This document shows positions 32,884-45,092 of a DNA stretch of 64,000 nt, piece by piece. The notes beneath the pieces are model-generated. The model did no database searches, was not told the origin of the DNA, and worked only from the letters and a program-made list of their open reading frames with translations. Numbering within the stretch: the first letter of the stretch is position 1; each line of letters begins with the position of its first letter. Origin of the DNA: Siphonodentalium dalli (Eukaryota; Mollusca; Scaphopoda; Gadilida; Siphonodentaliidae); the NCBI GenBank assembly GCA_032622095.1, contig CP136064.1:219554205-219618204 (forward strand), given 5' to 3'. The translations under genes and the position numbers were made by a program.

Positions 32884-35188
32884 ATGTTGTCCTTCGATCT
32901 TTAGTATTAACCCGCGATCTCAAACTACACGATCGCCAAATCTCCGATTTTGCACACCGCTCGCACCGATCTGCCATTCAATGTATAATTCTCCGCAAAA
33001 TCCGAAATATGCCGCATAAATTATATAATGCAAATGCCGAAATGTAAGGGCAAAACTCCCAATGATATTCGTAAATCTATCGCAGAAGGAGCTCATTTTC
33101 GGTACATCGTGTTCATTCAACGGTCAGAAACGCAATGGGGTGAAACATTAAAGACCATATTGCATATGAAGTCCGTATAAAATATTTAACGCACTTGTCA
33201 CAATTTTTTGTCCCCTGGAAACCGGGCCGTGATCTTAAGAGGGTAAGAATAGTTTTAGGCTTCAACCCACCTTTCACACTCCATACTCACACCGGTCACG
33301 TGCGTATCACCAACACGGAGTACCTATATTGTCACGGAAATCCGGTCGTCTGGTCAATGTTTTGGTGTCAAGAAAATGTGAGTTTATTTATTTATATGCA
33401 TTTTATTTATAATTATTTCCGGTTTAATATTACGAAAATAAATCCATTCCAATATTCGTGTGTGGGGATAATCTGATATGTTTGCCTTGTTGGAATAATC
33501 TCGTTATCTTCAGTGACAGCTGCAACGAAAATGGAAATAACAGTATTAATCGTTTCTGTTTACTAATAACAACTGGCGCCGAACGGAACAAAATGACCAC
33601 AATATATTATATAATGTGTGCCCCATAAAACATGGTGTTAGCAGCTTCACTAATGCATAATTCTCATAAAACAGCCTCTTCAAAAAACATCGAATGTAAA
33701 AATTGTGTACCAACAACTCGATGAGAAGTACCGGTTGTTGCTGTGAGCAATACGTTTTTGAGTACCAACTGACTCGATGTAAAAGTTTCCCAAAATTGGA
33801 ATGTTTTTTGAATTTAGGACACGTCGGACAGAATATAACCCTGGAAAGGCTGGAATATAGCATGCCATACAACGGCCTATGGAATTTGATGGAAATGATG
33901 GGTTTTCAACCGATTTGGCCCATCTGACCGTCTTTTTAAAACATTTATTAGTTCCAGGATTATATTTTATGCAAGTTAACGTTATTTTTCCATTTTTTTC
34001 CCCAGAAATGAGATGGCAGATCATTTCCAGAGACCGTTCGGATGTCGCCGCTGGCGACTCTTTTTAACACCTTAGAGTGGCAGTCGAACACGCCATCAGA
34101 TACCATCAAAATGAAGAACTATAGAGTACGTAAAATTAGCATTAGATCACATAACAGGACACAACAGATACCAGCGTATAACACACCCTGGATTATTACC
34201 ATCTGCAATTTTACAAAGTAATTGTGAAATATTTGTGTCCGTGAACGACAGGATAACGCTGTGCGAATACCATCAAGCTACATTTAAGAAAAGAAAATAT
34301 CCGTATCTATAATGACCATAGCTATACCACCACCAATACCGAAGACGACTCAGCAAATACCATCAACACCACAGTGATCAACAATAATGGCGATAACCAA
34401 CAAGGCACCACCACCACCACAAAAACAACAACAACAACAACAACAACAATAACAGAGCCTCAGGATTCCAGAAATTCTCAGCTCGGATCCAATTCAATTC
34501 AATTTATTGGATACTCATCGTATAACAATACATATTGAGAAGAAATGTGTCAGTGTATGCAATTCACAATGATATGTATGAATATATAGATATATTGGAA
34601 ATTAAACGGGATATTTGTGTATTCATAAGAAAGGTTGGCGTAATTTGGCAGCCATGTGTATAGATTTAGTCAGGGGATGGGGTGGAGGGGGGGGGGGTAA
34701 CACGTTGTTAAGTCGCAGCAGTGGTTTATCTCACGATGGGCCTTTTTGATAAATATTGATAGTTTATAGTTGATGTGTTATCAGATCAACCACATCGAGT
34801 TGGAGCTGTACATGTACCACAAACGTTCAATCTTTGAGTTAATTTTCAACGTTACACCCTTATGGTTGGCCAGTTCAACTAATTGACATTTCAGGCCTAC
34901 AAATCGACCAGTGTACAATTTCCAAGTAAAATGGTGGCATGCAGGCTTGACATTTCCAACTATTGGAAAGTTCCAACCAAGGTTGATGCAATCATGATGG
35001 TATGTCAACTCTATGGATTTGGTCTGGTTGTTTGTGGATGGGTGCAGTTGGAAATTTCAAAGTGGAAACTCCCCCAACGGGGATCCGGAAGCCACGTCCC
35101 CTGATCCATAAGTGTGTTAGTAGTATGCAACCAATGCCAATGTTTTTACTGCAAACGAATATGGAAGACATTGCTTTATTGTGAACAC
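32884..35188. other. No gene; small repeats
   Basis: 33150-33282 matches 60390-60505 ('gtccgtataaaatatttaac' versus one extra base). (CAA)n lies at 34420-34450, 'attcaattcaatttattgg' at 34490 resembles 12266, a G-run sits at ~34688, and 34880-35090 has 'ggaaatttcaaag' family words. Frames at 33546-34024 are unsupported. Confidence 0.5.
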
Positions 35189-35488
35189 TTAATGCTTTGT
35201 CTTCTGTCTGTGGTTTGCAAGGCCAGTGTTGTACTTGTAAACCCTGGCACATTCACAACTAAATGTGGTCCCACTGTGAACGGCAATTCTGTGAACTCTT
35301 AAACTGATTGCGTTAGAGTAACACAGCGTACATTCTGAGCATGAGCAGCCAGTGTTTTCATCGCATGCTTTTGCATGACGTTGCGGGTACTCTTTATCGG
35401 TAATCGTTTTCCCGCGCGACTTACTTTTATGTGGACATGAGGCAGTTTGCATATTTACGTGTGTCTGGAACGCCGTATTCTTGTAAAA
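35189..35488 (-). pseudogene. C2H2 zinc-finger domain fragment (ORF remnant or exon)
   Basis: The minus-strand frame is open from 35488 to the stop at 35189-35191; an internal ATG at 35452 gives 87 aa. It shows a remnant NTAFQTHVNMQTASCPH, then a finger CSEC-x12-H-x4-H (CSECTLC...RVHRIAVH), and a second with C-x-C-x12-H-x5-H (CECARVYKYNTGLANHRQKT), ending at the last His. The C-x1-C spacing in finger 2 is unusual, but Y, L and H positions fit the fold. Upstream is a stop, so the N-terminus is missing. Could be the last exon of a minus-strand zinc-finger gene or a transposon-borne finger. DNA binding is an inference from fold only. Confidence 0.6.
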
Positions 35489-36199
35489 TTATTTTGTTCT
35501 TAATGACAAACCCCTGAGGTTCAAAATAGTATTTCGGAGTCGCCAGACAAATGTGGGGAGCTTCTGCCACCATTTATTAATCAATATATTGTTGTTGTTG
35601 TTGTTTTTGTTGTTTTCGTTGAAGTGTTACCCAGAAAGAGAAACAAAAAGACTTTTAAATCAGAAAAACACTTTGGACGTTTGCAAAATATCCGCACCAG
35701 TGGGTACTTCAACCGCGACAATAGGTACTTTCACAAGAAATTACACCGATTTGTTGATACTCATAAAATTATCGACAACAATTATTTAAATCCATAATTT
35801 GGCGTTTTTTGTATGATTCTAACACACGACAAGGACTTTTTCCTGTCAAAGTAATGTACATATTTCCGAATAGCTTCAGGATGACATGGACAATTGAACA
35901 CGGTTGTGATAATATCAATATTTAGTCATAATTATTTCCACAGACTGTAAAATTTTCCAAATAATCATTTCAAATCATTAGAAAAGTCACTAAATGGGCC
36001 AGAGAATTTATATCAACGAGTGATAATACATCTACATAATATGTAATGGATAATATTCGAAGCAGAGGGGATTCGGCAAAGGAATCAACGAGGCGCTTGC
36101 GCCGTGTTGATTCTTGACATAATTCCCGACTCTGAGAATATTATCTAACTTAAAACCCACACATTGAACTGTCATTGGAGCCAACTATCCATTTGGTCT
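35489..36199. other. No gene; (GTT)n microsatellite at 35588-35620
   Basis: Only the GTT run and AT-rich sequence are seen. Confidence 0.55.
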
Positions 36200-37396
36200 G
36201 GGGCCTGTTTCATGAAGCAAGGTCATAAGATTATCTTAAGATGGACTTAATCTAAGATCTAAGGTGGATCTTATGATGTAACTTTTCCGTTTCAAGAACG
36301 CGTTTCACAAAACAAGATTAAGTCCTACTTAAGTAGTATTTTAAGTTCGCGCGCTTTTAGACTGGCTCTCGACAATTTATTACAGCTATGCGCAGAAAAT
36401 GTTGGTTCTGTGTATGTTATATGCCCAGGTACAGTGTCTGGTGACATATACTAGGGCGTGTCTAAGAATAATTATGATATTGTAATCCAAGGGCGATAAT
36501 CAGTATAATGACTGGTGAATACTTAACTGCACGAGCGCGCTTTTTAACATCTCGGGCGCTTCGCGCCCATCTACTATATACCTCTCTCTTTTTTAACTGT
36601 GTTTTCGCGTCAGACTCCATCCACACATAGCTGAATGCTTCCAGTGCCTATTTTAAACAAACGTAACGAGCTCAAATATATTATTTCAGTTATTAAAGGG
36701 ACTTATACATCGTAACTCAGAATGTGAACCTTCACCCATATAACATGCCATTAAGGCGACGCAAGACATATGTTCGCCCCTTTCAATGCAGATATTAGGT
36801 TCTAATACATTATACGTCTTTGAAGCATCTATAATACCAGGAAACCGAATATGTCGCCACGACGGCATACACATACAATACACCACGCTGGAAGAACTGA
36901 ACTAAACGCTCTTTGTTGATTGCCAACATTCATGGAATACTAACACGAAACGCTCTTTATTTATATTGCTATAATGTGAACAGGACTTCATATCGTGCTC
37001 CAATAGACTTATTTCCAATCTGAGACATACTTGTAGAAGCCATATATAAATTATGTTAATGCCATTTGCTCTGGTTATGTTGACAAATATGCTAAACGCC
37101 TGTTATAGTTAACAAACTGCGTATGAACTTCGAAAGTACGTTATGTTTAACGACATTTTGCATATATGTTTTAATAAAAAACCAAAGCAACGACTTCTAA
37201 TAAAGAGCGTTTATAATTAACAAAACGTGAACAGACGGCCGGTTCAGAGGCCCCTGTGGAAAATTACTAGAATACCATATAGACTATACCACTGGTATAG
37301 TCTATATTGGTATTTTAGTAATTCCCCCAGTGGTTTGTGGGCATGTTCACAGTGATATGTTCTTTCGCGGATCCCAGTGTGCCCGCGCGGTCCGTA

Positions 37397-37460
<64 letters not shown>

Positions 37461-38282
37461 GCTATATATCTTTTTATTTCATAGTTAATAAACAAGTGAT
37501 GCAGATGTAATAAATGTATAAGATCTGAGATTCGCGTGGGTGGGTTATGATAATATACATAATAATAATAAAATAACACATATTATGTATTATTATCTTG
37601 CCGATATATATACGGGGTACATATATAATATATTTTACAATCAAATTATAACATAATAATATAGAAAGGCAAGTAAATAATAATAATAATAATAATGGCT
37701 GACATAAGCATTTATAAAAACAACTGAGTATAAATAATTCACTATTATCCTCGATGTGAAAATGTTCGGACTAATTGTCTCAACATGATTATTGTCTACA
37801 GTGCGATTGGGTGATTTGAATCGCAAATGATGTTCAACTCTATGGAAATATATTCTTTTTGTTACAGCAATTAGAAATGTATATATAGTCCGGTCTTGGC
37901 GGTTTACAGTTAGTAGCGGACACCCCGCCAATCTTGCAACCACTGGCCACGTCACTGCTATAGCTTACCAGTTGGTTATTAATTACTACCATTTCTGAAA
38001 CACCCCTCCGTGCTATCAAGATGTTATTCAGTTAAATGTGTTTATAATAATATATACATAAACTAGATCCCATCCACATTTCGGACCAACTGCGGATCAC
38101 AACATAGGTCTTAACTTTAAGATTATCTTATGACACCTCACAGCAGTCGTAAAGTTAAGACCAAAGTTAAGACCATTTTAAGTTAAGACCTTGTTCGTGA
38201 AACGCACGTATGACTGAAGTTTGAACTTATGACCATCTTAAGTCCCAACTATGTCATAAGTTGCCTTCATGAAACAGGCCCC
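36200..38282. mobile_element. 2.1-kb TIR element starting GGGGCCTGTTTCATGAAG
   Basis: 18-bp perfect TIRs at both ends, flanked by TGGTCT (36194-36199) and TGGTCC (38283-38288), a 6-bp duplication with one mismatch. Subterminal sequence is rich in 'cttaaga'/'tcttaag' words in both orientations. Interior: a long TA microsatellite (37399-37457), 'taa' triplets at 37675-37697, no transposase. Superfamily not settled. Confidence 0.82.
37399..37457. repeat. (TA)29 microsatellite
   Basis: Nearly 60 bases of pure TA within the 36200-38282 element; extrudes readily as a cruciform. Confidence 0.97.
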
Positions 38283-39463
38283 TGGTCCACAGCTCTGTCT
38301 TGATTACCTGAGTATACGCCCACAATTCAGTACGGACAGTTATTGTTGTCCACGGCGAAAAGCAACACGTTTCAATTATTATTTAATTCGAATTTGGACT
38401 CGCCAGTTGAGGGACGTTTTTTCCGAAGTTTGCCGTTGCGCTGTGGATTCGGCCAGTGTAGTCCTATGTGAGCAATATATTTATATCCAATTGTATTTGT
38501 TTATTTTTTTATTTAAAGATGCCCCATCCAATTCGACATCAAATAAGTTAACATTCCATAAGACATTTATCAGACATGAAAAATAATGGTCGTTATACAT
38601 ATGCATCACCAATACAGCACCACAAGAAATATCCAAAATAATGTGATCAGAATTATTATCATAAATAGCTTGTTTTCGAAATTTCTCTTCAATTTTCATC
38701 GTGGTAGTAATGAAGTAAAAAAAAACTCTTTATAAAATGTGATTTTTCGAATATTCTGGCGCCAAACAACACGAAACCTGGTAAAACTGCCCCATTATTA
38801 AGAAGTGGAAAGCACACAAGAAGCTTGCATAATATAATATACAAGAATACACAAGAATAGAAGTATTATAGTGTCCAATCGTATGTGGTTTCTTGAATTT
38901 CCAATTATTATCAGAAAGACACCAACATTTACTAGCTTGAATTCTAAGTATCATTCTATAGTTTATACACAGAGATGTGGCTAGACGTGACTCAGAGCAG
39001 TATGCCAATTTAATTTCGCACACCCATCCCCTTCAGATTAGATGTTTCAAACTGAAAGGTATCATAACATTTCCAGTTATTGGACAATTCTTACATGGCA
39101 TGGGCCACCTCCGCGGTTAGCAAATTCCCATCAGTCCCATTGTGTATGCATGATTTCCAACTATTCCCCCACCACGATGACCTTATATACATATACCTTC
39201 AAGTATCACCCCCAAAAGTTAACAAATGGTCAGTGCACAAATGTATAACCTGTGTTATTTTTTCTTTGAAACATCATACAATCGCGTAAATAGTGCCTAT
39301 ATATCGTTCATTATATAGTTGATTAGTCATCAGTGACGTGGCTAGAGGGCTCCGGTGATTTACCAGCTGCACCCCGCCCCTTTTAACCAAGCCGAGCTCG
39401 CAATGTCGCGTAATTTCATTTGCTTCCCACCCCGTGGCTTGGAATTTCCTAACTGTATACTTA
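38283..39463. other. No gene recognised
   Basis: Short frames only, none with domain features. Confidence 0.5.
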
Positions 39464-40474
39464 GGGCGCGTACACATGGCGGGCAAGAAAATATCAGGTA
39501 TGCCCCATGTGACTTACTTGACCAATCAAATAAATAATACCGGAAAATATCCGACGAAGGCAGCGCGCTGATATTTTATCGCCAGTTGGTGATATGTGTT
39601 CACCTTGATTGGTGGCCATCGGTATCCGTTAACTAATCTCTATAAGGGACAGGCTGGTAACCGTTCACGCACTCGAGTTATGATCCATCAATATTATCGC
39701 CTGTTTCAACAATTGACTTCGTAATTCCATTTTGGATTGTTTGACATAATCGCTGAGCTATTATATGGATATGTGTGGGGACATATATATCTTTTGAGGG
39801 TTTCCGCTGACGGAGGATGTCCATGGATTTCTAACTGCACCCCCTATTGAATCCGACCAAAGACACAAGATCAGACTACAAGAACAATTTCAAACCATTG
39901 TTGGTGTGAAATTTCCAACTAATATTGTTTCCAAGTTGGCGAGGGTCTCATGTCCCCACATGCACCCATGCAAGTTCGGTAACGTAATGTACACCACAGC
40001 CCCATGCACCAAGCAACAATCTCCTGAAAACTTCATATGGGGTCTCAATGGGGGTGGGGTCATCCGATTTGCCACAAAACCATAATAACATTTGTCACCC
40101 CACATATACATGAACTATGAAATTATAACATTTCCAAATTCCAAATTCCAAATAACGTGACCACTTTATCATTATGCAGACGGTCTTTATGCATGAGATC
40201 AGCAACGTTACTAATCACACCCGACTTCGGTAATACATGTCAACAGTTGGAAATTTCAAAAAGCTATGAATTGCCAAAATGGACTATATGTTATTTACCG
40301 GACTCAATTCACTTGAACCAGCATGACTAATACTGTTCTGATTGAGCTCAACCAACGCCGTCTAAACCGCCGCGTTCTCACGGGCATAATCTTTGCAGCA
40401 AGAAAATATCAGTGTGCAATTTTACCTGATATTTTCTTGAAGATATTTTCTTGCAGCTTCATGTGTACGCGCCC
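39464..40474. mobile_element. 1.0-kb TIR element starting GGGCGCGTACACATG
   Basis: The 15-bp end at 39464 is inverted at 40460-40474, with TA immediately outside both. The subterminal words 'aagaaaatatcag' and 'ctgatattttctt' recur several times near both ends. No transposase. The GGG-CGTAC start recalls the 20298 element (GGGTACG). Confidence 0.8.
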
Positions 40475-41065
40475 TAATTATTGTGGGGAGGAATCACGAA
40501 ACAATTTGATATATGAGGCTGAACACTGCAAATCCTAGCTACTGTAAAAGTCTAACTCCATAAAAACTCAGGCCTCGATTTGTTGCTTGTTTTAAAAAAA
40601 ATTTAAATCCGAAATTTGTAGTCTTAGAATATATATGTATAGGTCTAACTACAGACAAATTCAGGCCGCCATTTTGTTTTAGTTTGATTAATTAGTTATT
40701 TGTAATTGATTAGCAGGTTTTGACTGGCCAACGATTAGTGAGGTTGGAGAACAATTAATTTTTTTAATTTTACTGGCCTCAAGATTTCCAAACTGACACT
40801 AAGATTGGAAAATTCCCGTCGAAAGTTTTGACCGAATGTAGGAAATTCCCCGCTATTACTAATTACCCCCACCCCATAACAACCCACGAGTCCCTGTTAT
40901 ACGACAGACGTTTTATGTATAGTTTTATTCTATTTTCTCGGCTCGCGACGGGAGTATAACATCAAATAATCCCTGCGTATTCTTAAAAGAATGGCCATAG
41001 GCGTTAAATAACACTCATGCGATCAAAAATCTTGAGCATTCTGCCGGATATATAAGAGCCGTGTC
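40475..41065. other. No gene recognised
   Basis: AT-rich; two 'ccatttttgttt'-like words only. Confidence 0.5.
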
Positions 41066-43766
41066 ATAGTCTGGTCGATAAACTAAAATTTTAGGGTCAA
41101 CCTAGAAAAAATTTGGACTAAGTTGGTTTCTATTCCATTTTGAAGAGGAATATATCCTCTATTACATATCCAAAATCCGCTAAAATCCGCTTTGAGCATT
41201 TTCTGTAATACAAGATGGTGTCCCTGGTGGCAGTTGGTATAGAAAAATCCTGAATTTCGATGGTAGGTGCGCCAACAAATACCAAATTAGCAATAAAATA
41301 AAATCCACACAAACAATCCTTAGTCGTAAACCATATCGGTAGAATGTCTGTACAAAATGGCCGCCAAAATGGCCAAAATCGAATGAAATTTACAATTTGC
41401 GGAAAATTGAATAGCTGGTTATACAAGAACGAACAGGCCGTCGAATTATACGAGGAAGAATGTTTTCAGAGTATAAGGGGAACTATTAATAATATTATGT
41501 AAGAATTCTCTCTAATGTATCTCGCGAGAGAGCAACCGAAAGCCAGGTCTCATACAACGATTGAATGTGGACTTTTGGGCGCCAAGAAATAGAAGAATAA
41601 CGCAGTTTTATCTGTACTGTTTATCTTGAAATTTAAATTTAAATTTAAATTTTATTGATCTTTATATGAAAGAGTGATTCACATTTGGCTGATTAAGCTA
41701 TTGTCTTACACTTGGTGCTCATAAACCTTGGCCGTCATAAATACAATGTCATCATAAACATGCATTGTGCAGGAGCCCCGTGAGTGACCAGACAGACAAT
41801 GGCGGATTAGCGGATTAAATGTAAAATAATGATATGACCTTTTGCTGTTTCATGCAGAGTGACGGGTTTCCCTTTGTACTGTCCGCGATCGGGTTTCCCT
41901 TGTAAAGTCGGCGATATATTCCCACTTAAGTATACGATGTTTTCGGACTAGATCGTTCACATCACATAATTAAAAACCCACTTGCCAAAAATTCATGCTT
42001 CCAGTCTCTATTTGGGGTCAAAAAAAGTTTAGCCAAAAGTTTAGCCAAATGAAATTTTTATTAGCCAAATTCGAAAAAGATTAGCCATTGGCTAATTTGG
42101 CTACCGACAGCGCGAACACTGTCTTGAATCGTGTAATATATGTGTATTAAAACAGTTAAATGTGATCTAATAGGGATGTACTCATTGTGTGACCTTTTCT
42201 AGAAGCAGATATACATGTATATGTAATGAAAACAGTCTCACGAATGTGACCGATAGTCATTTATTTTTGAATCTACAACACACAGTTTGTCAAAATTCAC
42301 TACTATAGAACAGTATGAGAGATATTCATATGTACTAGCTAAAATGTGTAGATCCTATTGTCCGTGCCTTAAAATAGTAGTCATAGTTGCCTCCGGTCAA
42401 GTGATTAAACACGAATATTTCATTTTTATCCCACAAATACATGGTGGTATACCATGAACGCAATATATCAAAATACAAAGGATTACAATAGACTATCTTC
42501 AATAAATTCTCAACATAACCCAATTTGCCTACATACTCTATGGCAGAGACTGTCTTTATATCTGGAAATTATGTGCACTTAAATGCATTAAGGCCACATA
42601 TACGCGAAACGTACGACATTTTCTGCAACCGCACCGCCGCGTTTACACATTCTCCCCAATGTTACTCATATCTGCTGCATACAAAACCATAAATAGCAAC
42701 ATTGAGTGAATGGTAAACGCAGAACGTATAACTGTAAACGCTGATGACATGGAATTTAGCGCAAGTATGTGGGTGGCAATGGTAACATAATTTAAACAAC
42801 AAGATACTGACAACTAATAGTGTGTATTGCGTGGTACATATTCATGTTGTAAAGTGCCGATTGAAGTAATTTGAACATAATTGTCTAATAAGAAACCGGT
42901 TTGGGAGCACCATGAAAATTAGTACTAAATAAAATGTATGATGTACAGTCTCTTCGATCTAGTGAGATAGGGTACTATTCTGTTGAAGAGATAAGTGTTT
43001 CTTGACAGTATAATCAGCATTACGACATACGTGTATGGTTTATTGTCACGGATAGTGTTGAAAATTCTGGAAATATAACTAGTATTTACACAGATAGGGT
43101 GTGCACTTCAGTTTCTGCTTTACATTCAATAATTAATCATCATTCCAAAAGGAAACTACCACACACCGTGTGACGAAATATTACTTCGTGTGTTGCATGC
43201 CCAAAATAACTGTTTTTGGTCATACTGTTGGATGTATTCTAATAAGAAAACCAGAACGTAAATCATTGGGTTAACGTGCGTAGCAGTGATCGATAAATCA
43301 TTCAGAAAGATTTGTTTTAATTATATGTGTACCTTTAAAGATATATAACAACATTCTTGTAAATTACAAATGTTTATTTTTGCTTATAAGGGGTTATCCA
43401 ATATGTTGCTTTCATCGTAGCATGGATTGTAGTTGCGGCCATTTTGACAGCCATTTCATCGCCGCGATTGCATTGTTTTCTGTCATTGTCACTCTATTCG
43501 CACCATATACTCTTTTACACAAACTGGTATATATCGGATGGAGGATTAATACGTTCTGGTGTCGCCGATGAGGGATATTGTAGAAAAACGTACTTCGCAA
43601 GGTCGAAAAATGAGCATTTTTTTTAAATCTCTGTAAAAAAGTTTGCTCAAAGCGGATTTTAGCGGATTTTGGATATGTTGTAGAGGAAATATTCCTCTTC
43701 AAAATGGAATAGAAACCAACTTAGTCCAATTTTTTTCTAGGTCAAATATTTTATCGACCAGACTAT
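41066..43766. mobile_element. 2.7-kb element with ~145-bp inverted ends (atagtctggtcgataaa)
   Basis: 41066-41211 is inverted at 43625-43766 with modest divergence ('ttggtttctattccattttg' and complement; 'atatccaaaatccgctaaaa' and complement). The frames at both ends (minus 41130-41426, plus 43643-43903) are the two arms read in the same sense, not genes. The interior includes 'atggccgccaaaatggcc' at 41359, an 'aaatttaaattt' palindrome near 41630 and the hAT-end remnant at 42020; no transposase is recognised. Confidence 0.75.
42020..42121. mobile_element. Solo right end related to the 4341-5094 hAT element
   Basis: 'ttagccaaat' tandem words lead to 'cagcgcgaacactg', close to the CAGCGCGAACCCTG end at 5081-5094. 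No left end was found within 1 kb. Confidence 0.55.
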
Positions 43767-43969
43767 CAGGACAAAGGGATAACACGCCGGTCGGTTTAAA
43801 GTGGTTAATAATTATTGTTCTTCTGGGATATCGATTTGCAGTCATTTTAGCGATGTTAACATATATACGTCGTACCTTCCTCCACCGCACGGGATATGCG
43901 TGAACGGATTATCTCGATTGGTGGTACGATCACCGTGTTGGTGATACGCGGGTGACCGGTGTGATACTG
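43767..43969. other. Short spacer before gene 2 upstream block
   Basis: No feature recognised; contains 'ggtgatacgcgggtgaccgg' near 43940. Confidence 0.4.
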
Positions 43970-44446
43970 AACGTATTCATGCCTGATGGACTATCGTGGC
44001 CCCTTTCAATTTCAAATCGCACATGAATAATGCAACACTCAATCTATTTATCGACAACGTGATTTCAAAGAGAATACACCTATAGTTGATAAGTTGACCG
44101 ATCGGTGGCCTGCTGATAATGCATGCCCATTGTTGTACATTAGATATACAGGAACGCATGGAAAAACTATGTTAATGGACAAAACAATGCCACGCTAAGT
44201 GGTAATAGTACATAATGGCTACTATATAATAAAGTCGATAAGGCTGCTACATATACTCTTTCGTAACACGGTATATTTGAAATCACTCTGTGTAAAAATT
44301 CCCTGTGAACAGAAGGAAATATTGCGGTTAGTGACCAGGGCATGCATTTGCACTGAGATTATACTTGAAGAGATGTAAATCTGATTGGTATATAATCTCG
44401 GATCTGCTTAGCAAACTGTGTTTGATTTCACGAATACCGCGTCGCA
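43970..44446 (+). promoter_or_regulatory. 5' flank of gene 2 (duplicated)
   Basis: 43970-44160 matches 60509-60720 ('ctgaacgtattcatgcctga' in both), and 44160-44446 matches 10310-10597 before gene 1. The conserved stretch near the ATG makes this the likely promoter/5' UTR, but no convincing TATA box remains. Confidence 0.55.
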
Positions 44447-44726
44447 ATGGATCTCGACATCCTCGTTTTGGGCTTGTGTTTGGTCGCTTCATGTTATAAA
44501 GTTAGAGCCACTCAACTATCGGTGGTTCACTGGACGACTGAACAACAGCCGAATTACGAAACTCAGATAGGAAAACAGCTTCAGTTGAAATCACGCGGAG
44601 CTTGCGCGGTGGAATGTACATCCACATTTGGATGCTGGACATTTGATTTTGATGAAAACTCAGACCTCTGTAGCCTATCGCCGGCGACTCCGATTTGGTT
44701 CAGTGCCGCCAACCGAAGCGGGAGGG
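44447..44726 (+). CDS. PAN-CTLD gene 2, exon 1 (signal peptide + PAN module)
   Basis: Same length (280 bp), same phase and same donor ('aggg|gtaagt' at 44727) as gene 1 exon 1. Starts MDLDILVLGLCLVASCYKVR (signal peptide) and keeps the four-cysteine PAN core including GCWTFDFDENSDLC. About 19 of 93 residues differ from gene 1; changes cluster in the signal peptide and at the end, where the NAS sequon is lost (ATPIW) and NRS is kept. Joined with exons 2 and 3 it predicts 231 aa. Expected role is as for gene 1: secreted lectin-like protein, ligand unknown. The next exon is 4.9 kb away. Confidence 0.85.
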
Positions 44727-45092
44727 GTAAGTACACAAAGTTACCCTCGCTCGACACTGTTCACACTTAAAATATATTCTTCTCTCCCTAAAAATTATTT
44801 GACGTCAAATTACGCCATGACTGTCATTCCGAGATTCAACTGTTACATGTATTACCTTACTCCGGTTATCGCCCCATTATCAATTATCAAAATTGGACGA
44901 ATATCTCTCCTCAAGAGGTGTGAAAATACTCTGTCAAAAATGTCGGCTTTATTTAAAAAATGACCTCAAGAAAACCACGCGGTGAAAAAAAAGTCCGCCT
45001 ACCTGACAAATCCAACATAAGGATTCCGAAAGTTCAGCATTTATACGCTAACCAAAAATGTAGATCTCATAAATTCCCTCTCGAGGCGACAC

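Noticed and set aside
33546-34067. Overlapping frames on both strands suggesting a gene
   Set aside because: They are mutual shadows, lack domain features and have no neighbouring exons.
41130-41426. Membrane-protein-like minus-strand frame
   Set aside because: Its end is the inverted arm of the 41066-43766 element; the matching arm at 43643 gives a different frame.
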